NCBI RefSeq assembly: GCF_000972385.1 | Contig: NZ_JXTE01000006.1 | Coordinates: 124,001 to 188,000, forward strand | DNA length: 64,000 nt | Source: Streptomyces sp. WM6386 | GTDB lineage: Bacteria > Actinomycetota > Actinomycetes > Streptomycetales > Streptomycetaceae | Direction: 5' to 3' | Shown here: piece after piece, positions 39,722-49,200 of the stretch | Layout of the letters: each line of letters starts with the position of its first letter | Numbering within the stretch: position 1 is the stretch's first letter | Made by a program: the position numbers and the translations under genes | The notes under the pieces: model-generated | What the model was told of the DNA's origin: nothing | The model's database searches: none | What the model saw: the letters and a program-made list of their open reading frames with translations, nothing else

Positions 39722-41560
39722 TCAGCTGTCCTTGCGCAGGGCGTGGGCGAGAAGGTCGAGGAAGGAGCGGTTGATCAGGCTCGACTCGGCGGGCCTGAGC
39801 GGACGCCGGGACAGCATCGCGGCCTGTCCGTAGAGGGCTTCGGCGCTGGTGCGGGCCAGCTCGGGCTCGTCGATGGACACGGCGGTGCGGACGAGCGGGT
39901 TGAGCTGGTTGAGGATCAGCTGGGCCCGCGGCGCCTCCTGGCGCAGGGCGCCGAGGATGTCTCCCCACAGACCGCCCTCCTGCTCACGGGCGAGCTGGGA
40001 GCGGGTGCGCTCGTGCCGGGCCTCGCGGCTGTCCACCAGCAGGGCGGGTGCGGAGGCGGGCTGGAAGGTGCGCAGCGCGACATCGCAGTCGAAGACGGAC
40101 AGGGCGTCGCGGGCCTGGGCGAGGTAGGCCGCGGCGGCCAGTTCCGTCTCCCGGTCGACGGGGTCCAGATGGGCGGTGAGGGTCGCCGGGTCGAGGTCGG
40201 CGACGCTGGCCTCGGGCCTGATCTCGGGCAGCCGGTGGACCAGTTCACGGTCGTAGGTGTAGCCGCCGTTGACGACGCCCAGTCCGGCCGCCGAGGCGAT
40301 CGCCGCGACCTGTCGGAACTCCTCCACGCTCGACGTCACGAGCACCGTGCGGTGGGTGCGCGCGAACTCGTCGAGGGTGCAGTGGCCGTCGGTGGTCTCG
40401 AACGGCAGCCAGGGCAGCAGCATCCGCAGGATCTCGTCGTCGTGCACCGCGAGCGACTTCACGGCCAGGTGGTGGGCCTGGAGGAAGCGGTGGAGCAGGT
40501 CCGGGTCGCTGGCGGCGGCCCGGGCGATCCATGCGCGCAGCCGCTCGGCGAGGGCGTCGCGGACGGCTGCAAGGGTGTCGTCCTCGTACAGGGACTCGCG
40601 GGAGGCCGTCGGGCGCAGGCTCTCGGCGTCGACGACGCAACGGACGAAGAAGGCCCACTCGGGCAGGATCTCCTCGGCCTGCTCGGACAGCAGCATGCCT
40701 TTGACGTGCACCCGGTGGCCGTGCCGGCGCCCGGCCGGCACCGCCTCGGGCAGCACGCACGCGATGCCCTTCAGACCCACGGCGGGCAGGTCCAGTTCGA
40801 TGGTGTCCAGCGGCGTGAAGCCGAAGACCTCCTGGCCGTACGCGGCCAGAGCGCGGGAGCGGGCTCCGGGGGTGGGGTGGGTGCGCGCCCAGGGCGCGGG
40901 CTCGGGATTGATGGCCGCGCCCTGGCCGCCCGTGCCGTCGTCGAAGGTCAGCGGGTGGCGCAGCAGGGAGCCGAAGTGCCGGGCCAGCGTGTGCACCTGG
41001 GCCGGGCGGGTCCACTCGCCCGCGTCGGTGCGCGGCGTCAGCGTGACGGTGGTGCCGGGGCGGGGGTGGGCGGAGGCGGGGAGCGTACGCACGGTGTAGC
41101 TGCCGTCGCCGCGTCCCCGCCACTCCACCGCCGGGGCGTCCGGAGTGCGGGCGGAGCGGCTCAGGACGTGGATCTCGTCCGCGACCAGGAAGCAGGAGAG
41201 CAGGCCGATGCCGAATTGGCCGATGAAGTCCGCGCGTTGCTCGGCGATCCCCTCGGCGCGCTTGCTGCTGCGGCCGATCGTGGCGAGGAAGGTGTGTACG
41301 TCGTCCTCGGTGAGACCGACGCCGTCGTCCTCGACGCGGACCACCGAGCCGTCAGCGTAGAGGCGGATGCCGAAGGCGCCGTGGGGCTCGATGGCGTGCC
41401 GTGCGGTGAGGGCGTCGACCGCGTTCTGCATCAGTTCACGCAGGTAGACGCGGGGGCTGGAGTAGAGGTGGTGGGAGAGCAGGTCCACCAGGCCGCGGAG
41501 GTCGACCTGGAAAGTGCGGTCGGTGGCGGCTTGGTGGGCGGAGGTGTCGCGCAGGGGCAT
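39722..41560 (-). CDS. HSP90-family chaperone (HtpG-related)
   Basis: 612 residues. The GHKL ATPase domain shows YLRELMQNAVDALTARHA (N box), VRVEDDGVGLTEDDV (G1) and FLATIGRSSK with FIGQFGIGLLSCFLVADEI (lid/G2). The middle domain carries INPEPAPW and VKGMLLSEQAEEILPEWAFF, a recognisable HtpG segment, and the catalytic-loop ASRESLYED. It is shorter than canonical bacterial HtpG. It is flanked by two helical-repeat genes in one operon. ATP-driven folding or assembly of specific clients is likely. Confidence 0.92.
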   Translation of the reverse strand: MPLRDTSAHQAATDRTFQVDLRGLVDLLSHHLYSSPRVYLRELMQNAVDALTARHAIEPHGAFGIRLYADGSVVRVEDDGVGLTEDDVHTFLATIGRSSKRAEGIAEQRADFIGQFGIGLLSCFLVADEIHVLSRSARTPDAPAVEWRGRGDGSYTVRTLPASAHPRPGTTVTLTPRTDAGEWTRPAQVHTLARHFGSLLRHPLTFDDGTGGQGAAINPEPAPWARTHPTPGARSRALAAYGQEVFGFTPLDTIELDLPAVGLKGIACVLPEAVPAGRRHGHRVHVKGMLLSEQAEEILPEWAFFVRCVVDAESLRPTASRESLYEDDTLAAVRDALAERLRAWIARAAASDPDLLHRFLQAHHLAVKSLAVHDDEILRMLLPWLPFETTDGHCTLDEFARTHRTVLVTSSVEEFRQVAAIASAAGLGVVNGGYTYDRELVHRLPEIRPEASVADLDPATLTAHLDPVDRETELAAAAYLAQARDALSVFDCDVALRTFQPASAPALLVDSREARHERTRSQLAREQEGGLWGDILGALRQEAPRAQLILNQLNPLVRTAVSIDEPELARTSAEALYGQAAMLSRRPLRPAESSLINRSFLDLLAHALRKDS

Positions 41561-41668
41561 GAGGCAGTCCGGAGTCGAGGGAACGGCAGGGGTGGTCGGT
41601 GGTCCGCGGGGCCGGCCGGAGACGGGCGTCGACGGCGTGGCCGGTGCAGCCGCGGTATGGCCGGTGGC

Positions 41669-42658
41669 TCAGAAGGCCTTGCGGAAGCGCGCGTACGCCG
41701 TCTCCGGGTCCGCCATGAAGGTCCACGGCCACTGGGTGATCACACCCTCCAGCTCGCGGAAGACATTGGAGGCCGTGCTGCTGCCCGCCAGCGAGAGGGC
41801 CATGGCGAAGGTGTTGTAGTCGCCCTGCCAGCCCAGGCGGCGCTCGTAGGCGTGATGCAGGATGCTGCGCTCCGCGGCCTCTCTCAACTCGGCCCGGATC
41901 CGGGGCTGTTGCAGACACTCGGGGTCATCGGACTCCACCCAGTCCTCGATATGTGCCATGGCGATGACACAGCCGAGCCGGTGCCCGTCGGGCGCGGCGG
42001 CGCAGGCCTTCCGGGCGAACTCCAGGGCCTGGCCCGGCTCTCCGCCCCAGCGAGGCTGCAGGTGCGACACCCACTCCAGATGGATGTCCAGGTTCAGCGG
42101 ATCACGGCGCAGACCCGCCGCGAGCCGGGCCTCCTGGACACTGTCGTCGACGGACATGCCGCGTCCCGAGGTGAGTAGATGGCGCCACGGTGTGACCCAG
42201 CCGGGCCGCAGCTCGGCGGCCTCGAGCAGATGCTCCTCGGCGATGCGCAGCCGCTCGTAGAAGGTCTGCCACTGCTCGCGACCGACGTCCACGGCACGGG
42301 CGGACGTGCGTGCCTCCCAGCCCCAGGCGACATGGCGCGCACCCGATATCAGCAAGGCGGTTGCCCGGAGCTCCTTGTCGTCCCTGTCCTCCTCGGCGGC
42401 CCGGACGATCCACTCCTCCACACCGTCCACATCGGTCAGTTGCCCCAGGACCGCCTGTTCGCGGCCGAGGTCGAAGGGGGCCAGCGCCGCTTTGACCGCC
42501 GTCCAGTCGCCCGCGTCGGCCGCCTCGACCAGCGCGAGCACCCGAGCGTCCCCCAGCGCGCGCAACGCGTACGTCCCGTGCTTCTGCTTGCGCGGCGGAA
42601 GGGCATGCGGGTGCGCCGCCGTTCTCTCCGCACCGCTCCCGAACAGCTTGCCCAACAT
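41669..42658 (-). CDS. unassigned helical (TPR/SEL-like) protein, first gene of the HSP90 operon
   Basis: 329 residues. The start was set by CGGGAGGGCGCGGC before the ATG (MLGKLFGSGAERT). After a basic leader, the body is helical with repeat character: LRIAEEHLLEAAELRPGWVT, QALEFARKACAAAPDGHRLG. Tryptophans are unusually frequent (WGWEART, RREQWQTFYERL-type and ITQWPWTFMAD segments). No catalytic motif. The 108-bp gap to the HSP90 gene leaves room for a separate promoter. Confidence 0.72.
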   Translation of the reverse strand: MLGKLFGSGAERTAAHPHALPPRKQKHGTYALRALGDARVLALVEAADAGDWTAVKAALAPFDLGREQAVLGQLTDVDGVEEWIVRAAEEDRDDKELRATALLISGARHVAWGWEARTSARAVDVGREQWQTFYERLRIAEEHLLEAAELRPGWVTPWRHLLTSGRGMSVDDSVQEARLAAGLRRDPLNLDIHLEWVSHLQPRWGGEPGQALEFARKACAAAPDGHRLGCVIAMAHIEDWVESDDPECLQQPRIRAELREAAERSILHHAYERRLGWQGDYNTFAMALSLAGSSTASNVFRELEGVITQWPWTFMADPETAYARFRKAF

Positions 42659-42980
42659 GCCGCGCCCTCCCGTGGTCCCGCGTGATCGTCCGGTGCAGCA
42701 TAAGGGCCCCCACCGACACCGCTTCCACAGGGTTTTCACCGGTGCCCCAAGGTCCGGACACGGTGTTCAGGCCGCACGGCGCCACACCCGCGAAGGCCGT
42801 CTGGCCAGGGAAAATGATCATCAGGGCCGGAGTGACACGTTCCATCTCGTATGACAAGACGGCCCCTTGAGGTTGCCTGATGGCAACCCTATGGTTACGC
42901 AGGGCCTGGCGAGGCAGCCGGGCCCACGGAGCATCACGTCACCGTCGCCGTGAGCTGGGGGGCTCGGCGATGGGGCGGAC
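42659..42980. other. divergent control region upstream of the cluster regulator
   Basis: It separates the HSP90 operon from the LuxR-type gene. Apart from the palindrome at 42871-42888 it shows no gene; short frames here lack ribosome sites. Confidence 0.4.
42871..42888. promoter_or_regulatory. GGTTGCC-TGAT-GGCAACC palindrome upstream of LuxR-type gene
   Basis: Perfect 7-bp arms with a 4-bp centre, 93 bp before the regulator start. Likely an operator, possibly autoregulatory; the same element should then recur before cluster operons. I did not see an exact copy within the cluster. Confidence 0.45.
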
Positions 42981-43874
42981 ATGCACCGACAGAACGGCAC
43001 AGACGCGTGTCAGGACGAGGCGGTCCTGTCCCCCGAGGTGGCCCTCAGGGAGATGCTCGACTCCCAACAACGGTCTCTCGAACGGCATTTCTCGGAAGTA
43101 CAGCACGCGCGCAGCCTCTTCTCCGAAATTGTGGAGCAGTTGGCGGTCGCCCGCGTCGGTGAAACGGATCTCGCCCAGGCGAACGTTCTGAACGGTTCGG
43201 CGGAGATATCCCGCGCCCTGGAAGAAGCCGTGGGTCTGGCCCGTTCCGAGGTGATCGGAATGCATCCCGGAATTCCCATTTCTCCGGAACGGCTCGCGGA
43301 AGGCCGGGTCCGGAACAAGAAACTGCTGGACCGCGGTGTCGCCATGCGTTCCATGCATCTGACGGCGATGCTGCGCACCTCGTTCGGACCCGCTCATCTG
43401 CGGGATCTGGAGAGCGCGGGGGCAAGTGTCCGTATCGCCGCGGTACTTCCCGCCCGGCTGGTTATCGCGGACCGGCGGGTGGCCTTGGTGTCGACCCCTT
43501 CCATGGAACAGGCAGGATCCGCCCTACGTCTGGAATGCGGCGCTTTCCTGGAAATCCTGACCCGCTTCTTCGACCACCTCTGGGACCATGAGGCCGTCCC
43601 TCTCACTCCTGCCGTCGAAGGCGCTGTGGAGGGGGAGGACGAGGCCGACGAGGAGAGCGGCGGCGACCGGCTGACCGGCCGCGAACAGGCCCTGCTGCGG
43701 CTCATGGCCAAGGGTCTCAAGGACGAGGCCATCGCCCGCGACCTGGGCGTGTCACCGCGCACGCTGCGCAGGCTCATCGCCGACCTGATGCGTCGGCTCG
43801 ACTGCGAGAGCCGCTTCCAGGCCGGAGTCGAGGCCACGGCCCGCGGCTGGCTGGACGCCGCCCCGCACGACTGA
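42981..43874 (+). CDS. LuxR-type transcriptional regulator, probable cluster regulator
   Basis: 297 residues. The C-terminal LuxR helix-turn-helix is clear: LTGREQALLRLMAKGLKDEA, IARDLGVSPRTLRRLIADLM. The N-terminal 200 residues contain a coiled segment (LDSQQRSLERHFSEVQHARS) and a domain with IGMHPGIPISPERLAEG and RGVAMRSMHLTAMLRT, found in streptomycete LuxR proteins with a PLD/TrmB-like sensory part. It has no receiver domain, so control is probably by ligand or protein partner. It lies immediately upstream of the biosynthetic genes. Confidence 0.85.
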   Translation: MHRQNGTDACQDEAVLSPEVALREMLDSQQRSLERHFSEVQHARSLFSEIVEQLAVARVGETDLAQANVLNGSAEISRALEEAVGLARSEVIGMHPGIPISPERLAEGRVRNKKLLDRGVAMRSMHLTAMLRTSFGPAHLRDLESAGASVRIAAVLPARLVIADRRVALVSTPSMEQAGSALRLECGAFLEILTRFFDHLWDHEAVPLTPAVEGAVEGEDEADEESGGDRLTGREQALLRLMAKGLKDEAIARDLGVSPRTLRRLIADLMRRLDCESRFQAGVEATARGWLDAAPHD

Positions 43875-44097
43875 CACGCACTCACCTCCCCTCCCCCGCC
43901 CCCTCCTCGCACCTCGTCGCACCCCGGCGGCCCACTGGGCCGCCGGGGTCTTCCGTATGCGCGCCGGCCATCGAGGGCAGGACTGACCTGGAGTGGCCAT
44001 GGCCGCACGAGGTCAACCCGAATCCCTGGACGCGGATGCCGCGGTCGGCGAGCATTTCGAGCGAAAGATTCGTACGACAGACAAAGGGACGCCTGCC
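43875..44097. other. leader region of the small peptide gene
   Basis: CCGGCGGCCCACTGGGCCGCCGG (about 43924-43946) contains a strong inverted repeat directly after the regulator gene and could terminate its transcript. An in-frame GTG at 43993 could extend the downstream peptide by 35 residues, but it lacks a ribosome site. Confidence 0.4.
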
Positions 44098-44289
44098 GTG
44101 GATCAGCGCAAGAGCCGCAACAAGTACAACAGCAAGAAGTCGGCGTGGATGGCGGCCTTCGGGCTCGCTCTGGCCATTTTCGCCGTGGCCACTCCGACGT
44201 TTTCCGGATCCTCCGCCGCGACCGACGTACGGGCCGCCCAGCCGTCGGCCGTTCTGCTCGACACCTCGTGGCCGGCGCCCACGCCGTAA
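44098..44289 (+). CDS. small exported or membrane peptide, candidate precursor or signal
   Basis: 63 residues from a GTG preceded by AAAGGGA. A strongly basic N-terminus (DQRKSRNKYNSKKSAW) precedes one hydrophobic helix (MAAFGLALAIFAVATPTF). The short outside tail is SAATDVRAAQPSAVL followed by LDTSWPAPTP. The tail after the helix is only about 25 residues and ends in a Trp/Pro-rich motif. It sits between the regulator and the first enzyme gene of the cluster. It may be a peptide precursor, a signalling peptide, or a small accessory membrane protein; nothing here proves processing. Confidence 0.55.
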   Translation: MDQRKSRNKYNSKKSAWMAAFGLALAIFAVATPTFSGSSAATDVRAAQPSAVLLDTSWPAPTP

Positions 44290-44341
44290 CACCACGAAAC
44301 GCATCGGGACGAGCAGAAAACGAATGTGGGGCGGGAGACGC

Positions 44342-45157
44342 ATGCTTCTCAGTGAAGAGCAGGAAAGAGAATACCGGGACCGGGGATTCGTCGTGGTCGA
44401 CTCCCTGTTCACCCCGGACGAGGTGGAGTCACTGCGTGAGTCCTTCCGCCGGGACGGCGAGATACCCGGCGAGCACCGCATCGTCGAGGACGACGGACGC
44501 GCTGTCCGCGCGGTGTACGCCTCCCACCGGCGGCAGCCGGAGTTCGCGGCCCTGGTGCGGCACCCGGGAGTCCTGGGGCCCGTGCGCCGGCTGCTGGGGG
44601 CGGAGGTCTACGTATACCAATTCAAGATCAACGCGAAGCCGGCGATGGGTGGCGGCGGTTGGGCCTGGCACCAGGACTTCGCGGCCTGGCGCATCGCCGA
44701 CAACCTGCCCGCGCCGCGCCTGGTGAACGTGGGTGTCTTTCTCGACGACGTCACGGAGTTCAACGGGCCGGTCATCTTCGTGCCCGGCTCGCACCGCGAC
44801 GGTCTCGTGCGCAGCGGCCGCACGCGGTCCGACGCCAGGTCCGCACAGCACCTGGACCCCGACGACATCGCGCTCAAGCCCGCCGACATGGTCGCGCTCG
44901 CCGCCGAGCACGGAATGGACAGCCCCAAGGGCGCCGCGGGTTCGGTGATCTTCTTCGATCCCGAGATCGTCCACGGCTCCGCGCCCAACATGTCGCCGTT
45001 CGACCGCAGGCTGCTGATCCTCACGTACAACGACGTGACCAACGAGCCCCGGCCGCTGGGCGAGCCCCGGCCGGACCATGTCGTCTGCCGGGACACCACT
45101 CCCCTGCGCGTCCTCGACGACGCACCCGTTCTCGCGGGCGTCGGGGAGGCGGTGTGA
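44342..45157 (+). CDS. PhyH/EctD-like Fe(II)/2-oxoglutarate dioxygenase
   Basis: 271 residues of the phytanoyl-CoA dioxygenase family. Iron ligands are visible as H110-x-D112 in WAWHQDFAAW and H211 in EIVHGSAPNMS, with the 2-oxoglutarate arginine probably in the following FDRRLLILTYN. VYQFKINAKP and PVIFVPGSHRDG closely resemble ectoine hydroxylase EctD, suggesting hydroxylation of a small amino-acid-like substrate. The stop overlaps the start of the dehydrogenase gene (GTGTGA). In the cluster it could hydroxylate the amino acid used by the NRPS; that is inference. Confidence 0.88.
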   Translation: MLLSEEQEREYRDRGFVVVDSLFTPDEVESLRESFRRDGEIPGEHRIVEDDGRAVRAVYASHRRQPEFAALVRHPGVLGPVRRLLGAEVYVYQFKINAKPAMGGGGWAWHQDFAAWRIADNLPAPRLVNVGVFLDDVTEFNGPVIFVPGSHRDGLVRSGRTRSDARSAQHLDPDDIALKPADMVALAAEHGMDSPKGAAGSVIFFDPEIVHGSAPNMSPFDRRLLILTYNDVTNEPRPLGEPRPDHVVCRDTTPLRVLDDAPVLAGVGEAV

Positions 45158-46278
45158 CCGAGCGCGGACGCAGCCGTGCCGTGGTGCTCGAGGAGTTCGG
45201 ACGCCCGCTCGCCCTGCGCGACTTCGAGCTGCCGCGACCGCCCGAGGGCGGCATGGTCGTCGCCGGCCGCTACGGCGGGGTATGCGGTACGGATCTGCAC
45301 CTCCAGCAGGGGCATCTGCCGGTACCGGTGCCCCTGGTCCTGGGCCACGAGGGGCTCGGCACCGTGCACACCCTCTCCCCCGGCACCCATCTCGACGCCT
45401 CCGGCGCTCCACTCGTGCCGGGCGACGAGGTGATGTGGGCGTCCTCGCTCGCCTGCGGCACCTGTCCGCCCTGCCGGCTGCAGCGTGAGCCGACACTGTG
45501 CGAGCAGCGCCGCACCTACGGGGTGAACCGGCCGGCATCCGGGGCGTATCCGCTCGCCGGGTCCTGGGCCGACCACATCGTGCTGCACCCCGGCACCACC
45601 GTGGTCAAGGTCCCGGACGAGGTAGGGGCGTTGGCCGCGATGTCGCTGGCCTGCGCGGGGCCGACCATGGTGCACGCCTTCTACGAGCGCAGGCCGGTCC
45701 GCGTCGGTGAGACGGTCGTCGTCCAGGGATCCGGTCCCGTCGGCCTCGCCGCCGCCGCGCTCGCCCAACTCGCCGGAGCCGCCCGGGTGATCCTCGTCGG
45801 CGGCCCCGCGCAGCGGCTGGAGCTCGCGGCCCAGGCGGGCATCGGCGACCACCACGTCAATCTGGTCGAGGCCGCCGACACCGACACCGCGCTCGCGGAG
45901 GTCCGCCGGCTCACGGGCGGCGGGGCCGGCGCGGACCTCGTCGTCGAGTGCACCGGGGTGCCCGGAGCCGTCGGGCAGGGGCTCGGGCTGGCCCGGCGCG
46001 GAGGCTCGTACCTGATCGTCGGCCAGTACACCGACAGCGGCGACACCCTGATCAATCCGCACCAGATCGTGTACCGGCAGCTCGACGTCGTCGGTTCCTG
46101 GGCGTTCACCGGCGCCCATCTCGTCGAGTACGTACGGCTGTTGCCCGCCCTGACGCGCCGGTTCGCGTTGGCGGACCTCGTGACCCAGTACGCGCTGGCG
46201 GACCACGGGCAGGCGCTGGCGGCCGTCGCCGACGGCTCGGTGATGAAGGCAGTTCTGGCCGGCGGCGACCGGTTCTGA
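45154..46278 (+). CDS. zinc-dependent medium-chain alcohol dehydrogenase
   Basis: 374 residues. Catalytic zinc ligands lie in GGVCGTDLHLQQG and VLGHEGLGTV. The structural zinc loop is CGTCPPCRLQREPTLC, and the Rossmann loop is VVVQGSGPVGLAAAALAQLA. It is of the Tdh/sorbitol dehydrogenase branch and would oxidise a secondary or primary alcohol with NAD(P). The GTG start overlaps the stop of the dioxygenase gene, so the two are coupled and could act successively: hydroxylation, then oxidation to a carbonyl. Confidence 0.88.
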   Translation: MTERGRSRAVVLEEFGRPLALRDFELPRPPEGGMVVAGRYGGVCGTDLHLQQGHLPVPVPLVLGHEGLGTVHTLSPGTHLDASGAPLVPGDEVMWASSLACGTCPPCRLQREPTLCEQRRTYGVNRPASGAYPLAGSWADHIVLHPGTTVVKVPDEVGALAAMSLACAGPTMVHAFYERRPVRVGETVVVQGSGPVGLAAAALAQLAGAARVILVGGPAQRLELAAQAGIGDHHVNLVEAADTDTALAEVRRLTGGGAGADLVVECTGVPGAVGQGLGLARRGGSYLIVGQYTDSGDTLINPHQIVYRQLDVVGSWAFTGAHLVEYVRLLPALTRRFALADLVTQYALADHGQALAAVADGSVMKAVLAGGDRF

Positions 46279-46292
46279 CGGGGGGACAGGCG

Positions 46293-49200
46293 ATGACGAC
46301 GACAGCATCCGTGCGAGCGGGAGCGCACCGGCGACTCACGGCGGACACGGTCGTGGAGCTGGTGGTGCGGCAGGCCGAGCGGCATCCGGAGTCGGTGGCC
46401 GTACGCCACGGCGACCGGGCACTGACGTACGGCCAACTCCTTTCCGCCGCCGCCTCGATGGCGACGGCACTGGCGGACGGTCACGGAGTGGGGGACGGAC
46501 TGCGCGTGGGCCTCGCCACCCGGCGCGGGATTCCGCAGATGGTGTCCGTCCTCGCCATCCTCATGGCGGGCGGCTGCTATGTGCCGCTGGATCCGGCACT
46601 GCCCGAGCGGCGGCTGCGCGGCATGATCGACGACGCCGGGCTGAAACTGCTGGTGAGCGATGACGCGTACACGGGCCCGCGGCCGACGGGCGCAGTGATC
46701 GCGGCGCCGCGGCTGTCCGGGGAGAGCGTCGAGGCGTACCCGGGGCCGTTGCGCCCGCAGGCCTCGTCCGAGGCGTACGTGCTGTTCACCTCCGGGTCCA
46801 CCGGCAGGCCCAAGGGTGTGGTGATGCCGCACCGACCGCTGGTCAACCTCATCGAGTGGCAGCGTGCCTCCTCGACCGCGGGCGTCGGCACCCGCACCCT
46901 CCAGTTCGCGCCGATCGGCTTCGACGTCTCCTTCCAGGAGATCTTCTCGACCTGGTGCAGCGGCGGGGAACTGGTGCTCATCGGGGAAGAGGACCGGCGT
47001 GACCCGGCCCGGGTCCTCGAACTGGCCCACCACCACGGCGTACAGCGGATCTTCGTGCCCTTCGCCGTCCTCCAGTCCATGGCGGACTGGGCGTTCGACG
47101 GCGGCCAGGACCTGCCGCGCCTGACGGAGATCATCACCGCGGGTGAGCAGCCGATCGTCACCCCCGCCCTGGAGCGCTTCGTCGAACTCACGGGCAACCC
47201 CACCCTCGCCAACCAGTACGGCCCGACCGAGACCCATGCGGCGACGCAGAGCGTGCTGCGCGGCGCGCCGCGGCACTGGCCGCGGGTGCCGCCGCTCGGC
47301 GAGGTCCTCGACAACTGCTCGGTCCTGCTCCTCGACGACTCGCTGACGCCCGTGCCCGAGGGCACCGAGGGGGAGATCTGCGTCGCGGGGATCTCCCTCG
47401 CCGACGGGTACGCCGTCGACGACGACCGCACCCGCGGCAGATTCGTCGCGACCGGTCATCTCGACGGGATCCGACGGCTGTACCGCACGGGAGACTTCGG
47501 GATCGTCGAGGACGGCGTCCTGCTCTACCGGGGCAGACGCGACGACCAGGTGAAGATCAGCGGGCACCGCATCGAGACGGGCGAGGTCGAGGCCGCCGTC
47601 TCGGCGCACCCGGAGGTCGGCCAGGTGGCGGTGGTCCCCGTCGGGGACGGCCCCAGCACCCGGCACCTGGTGGCCTTCGTGGTGGCACGCCGCGGAACGG
47701 CACCGGACGAGGACGGGCTGCGCGCCTTCACGGCCCGGCTGCTGCCCGCGCACGCCGTCCCCCGGCGTTTCCTGCCGGCCGACACGCTGCCCCGGACCGC
47801 CACCAACAAGGTGGACCGGCGCGCTCTCGCCGCTCGGGCCACCCCCGCACCGGCCGCCGAGGACGGCCCGCCCCTGGGCGCCAGGGAGACCGTGCGCGCG
47901 GTGTGGCAGCGGGCCCTGGGCAGGGCCGTGCCCGACGGCGCCCGGTTCTTCGACGTGGGCGGCGACTCGCTCACCGCGGTCCGCCTGGTCGTCGAGCTCA
48001 ACCAGCACTTCGCGCGGAAGATCTCCGTCGGCGATCTGCTGCTGCGCCCGGAGTTCGAGGCGTGCGTCGCCTTCTTCGAGGCCACCGACGCGACCGACGG
48101 CTTCCGGCCCCGTCCCGCCGCCGGTGCCGCGCAGCGCGGCGCGTGGCTGCCGGTCGCGCTCACCCAGGCGCACCGGATGAACCGCGAGGCCTGGCGGGCC
48201 CGGCACGGACTGCCGAGCATCAGCAACGTCCCCATGGCGTACCACCTTCAGGGGGCACTGGACGCGAGTGCCCTGGAGACCGCGCTGAGGCATTTCGTCA
48301 CCCGGCACCCGGCGCTCGCTCTGGAGATCGACGAGACCCCGGGCGCGCACCGCCAGCGGCTCACCGACTGGACGCCCACGCTGCGCAGCGTGCGGCTCGA
48401 CCCGCAGCTGTCCGTCGAAGCCGCCCGGGAGCGGGCGCCGGCCCTGGTCCAGGAGGACGCCGAGCGCCCCTTCGTCCGGTGCGGAACGGCGTACGACGGA
48501 CTGCTGCGGGCGACGCTGATCCGGATCGCCGAGCGGGAGCACCACCTGTTCCTGTGCGCCGACCACATCGTGTTCGACGGCTGGTCGGTGGGGGTGCTCA
48601 ACGAGGACCTGGCCGTCTGTTACCGCGCGGCCCTGCGCGGCGAGGCGCCCCCGGCGGCCGAGCCCGACCTGAGGTTCCTCGACTGGGCCCGCGCGGAGAA
48701 CGCCTGGCTGGGCGAGGACCTCGCCGCCACCCTCCGCGCGGACTTCGGCCGGCAGCCCCAGGTGCCCGAGGACCCGGCCGCCGCCCTGCTCTACCCGGCG
48801 ATCGAACCCGGCCCGCCCGCGCACTACGCCCGCGAGACACTCATCCGCAGGCGGCTCGACGCGGACCGCACGGCGGCCGTGCACGAACTCGCCCGGACCA
48901 CCGGGCACCCGATGGGCTCCGTGCTCACCGCGCTCTACGCGACCGCGTTCGCCCGCTGGTCGGGACGCGACGAGGTCGCCCTGGTCTCGACGTTCGCCAA
49001 CCGGACCGTCCCGGACGCGGACCGCTCCGTGGGCTTCTTCGCCAACAACGTCCCGGTGTTCCTGGGCCGCGCCGCCGGTCTGTCGCCCGCCGAGATGATC
49101 GACCGCGCCGCCCGCGAGGTGGGCCGCGCCGCCCAGCGGGAGGCCGTGCCCTTCCCGTTCTGGCTCGCCACGATGCTGCCCGGCCACGAGGACCTCGCGG

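Noticed and set aside
48561..48581. Inactive condensation domain because HHxxxDG reads DHxxxDG
   Set aside because: The second, catalytic His and the DG are kept. Loss of the first His alone does not establish inactivity.
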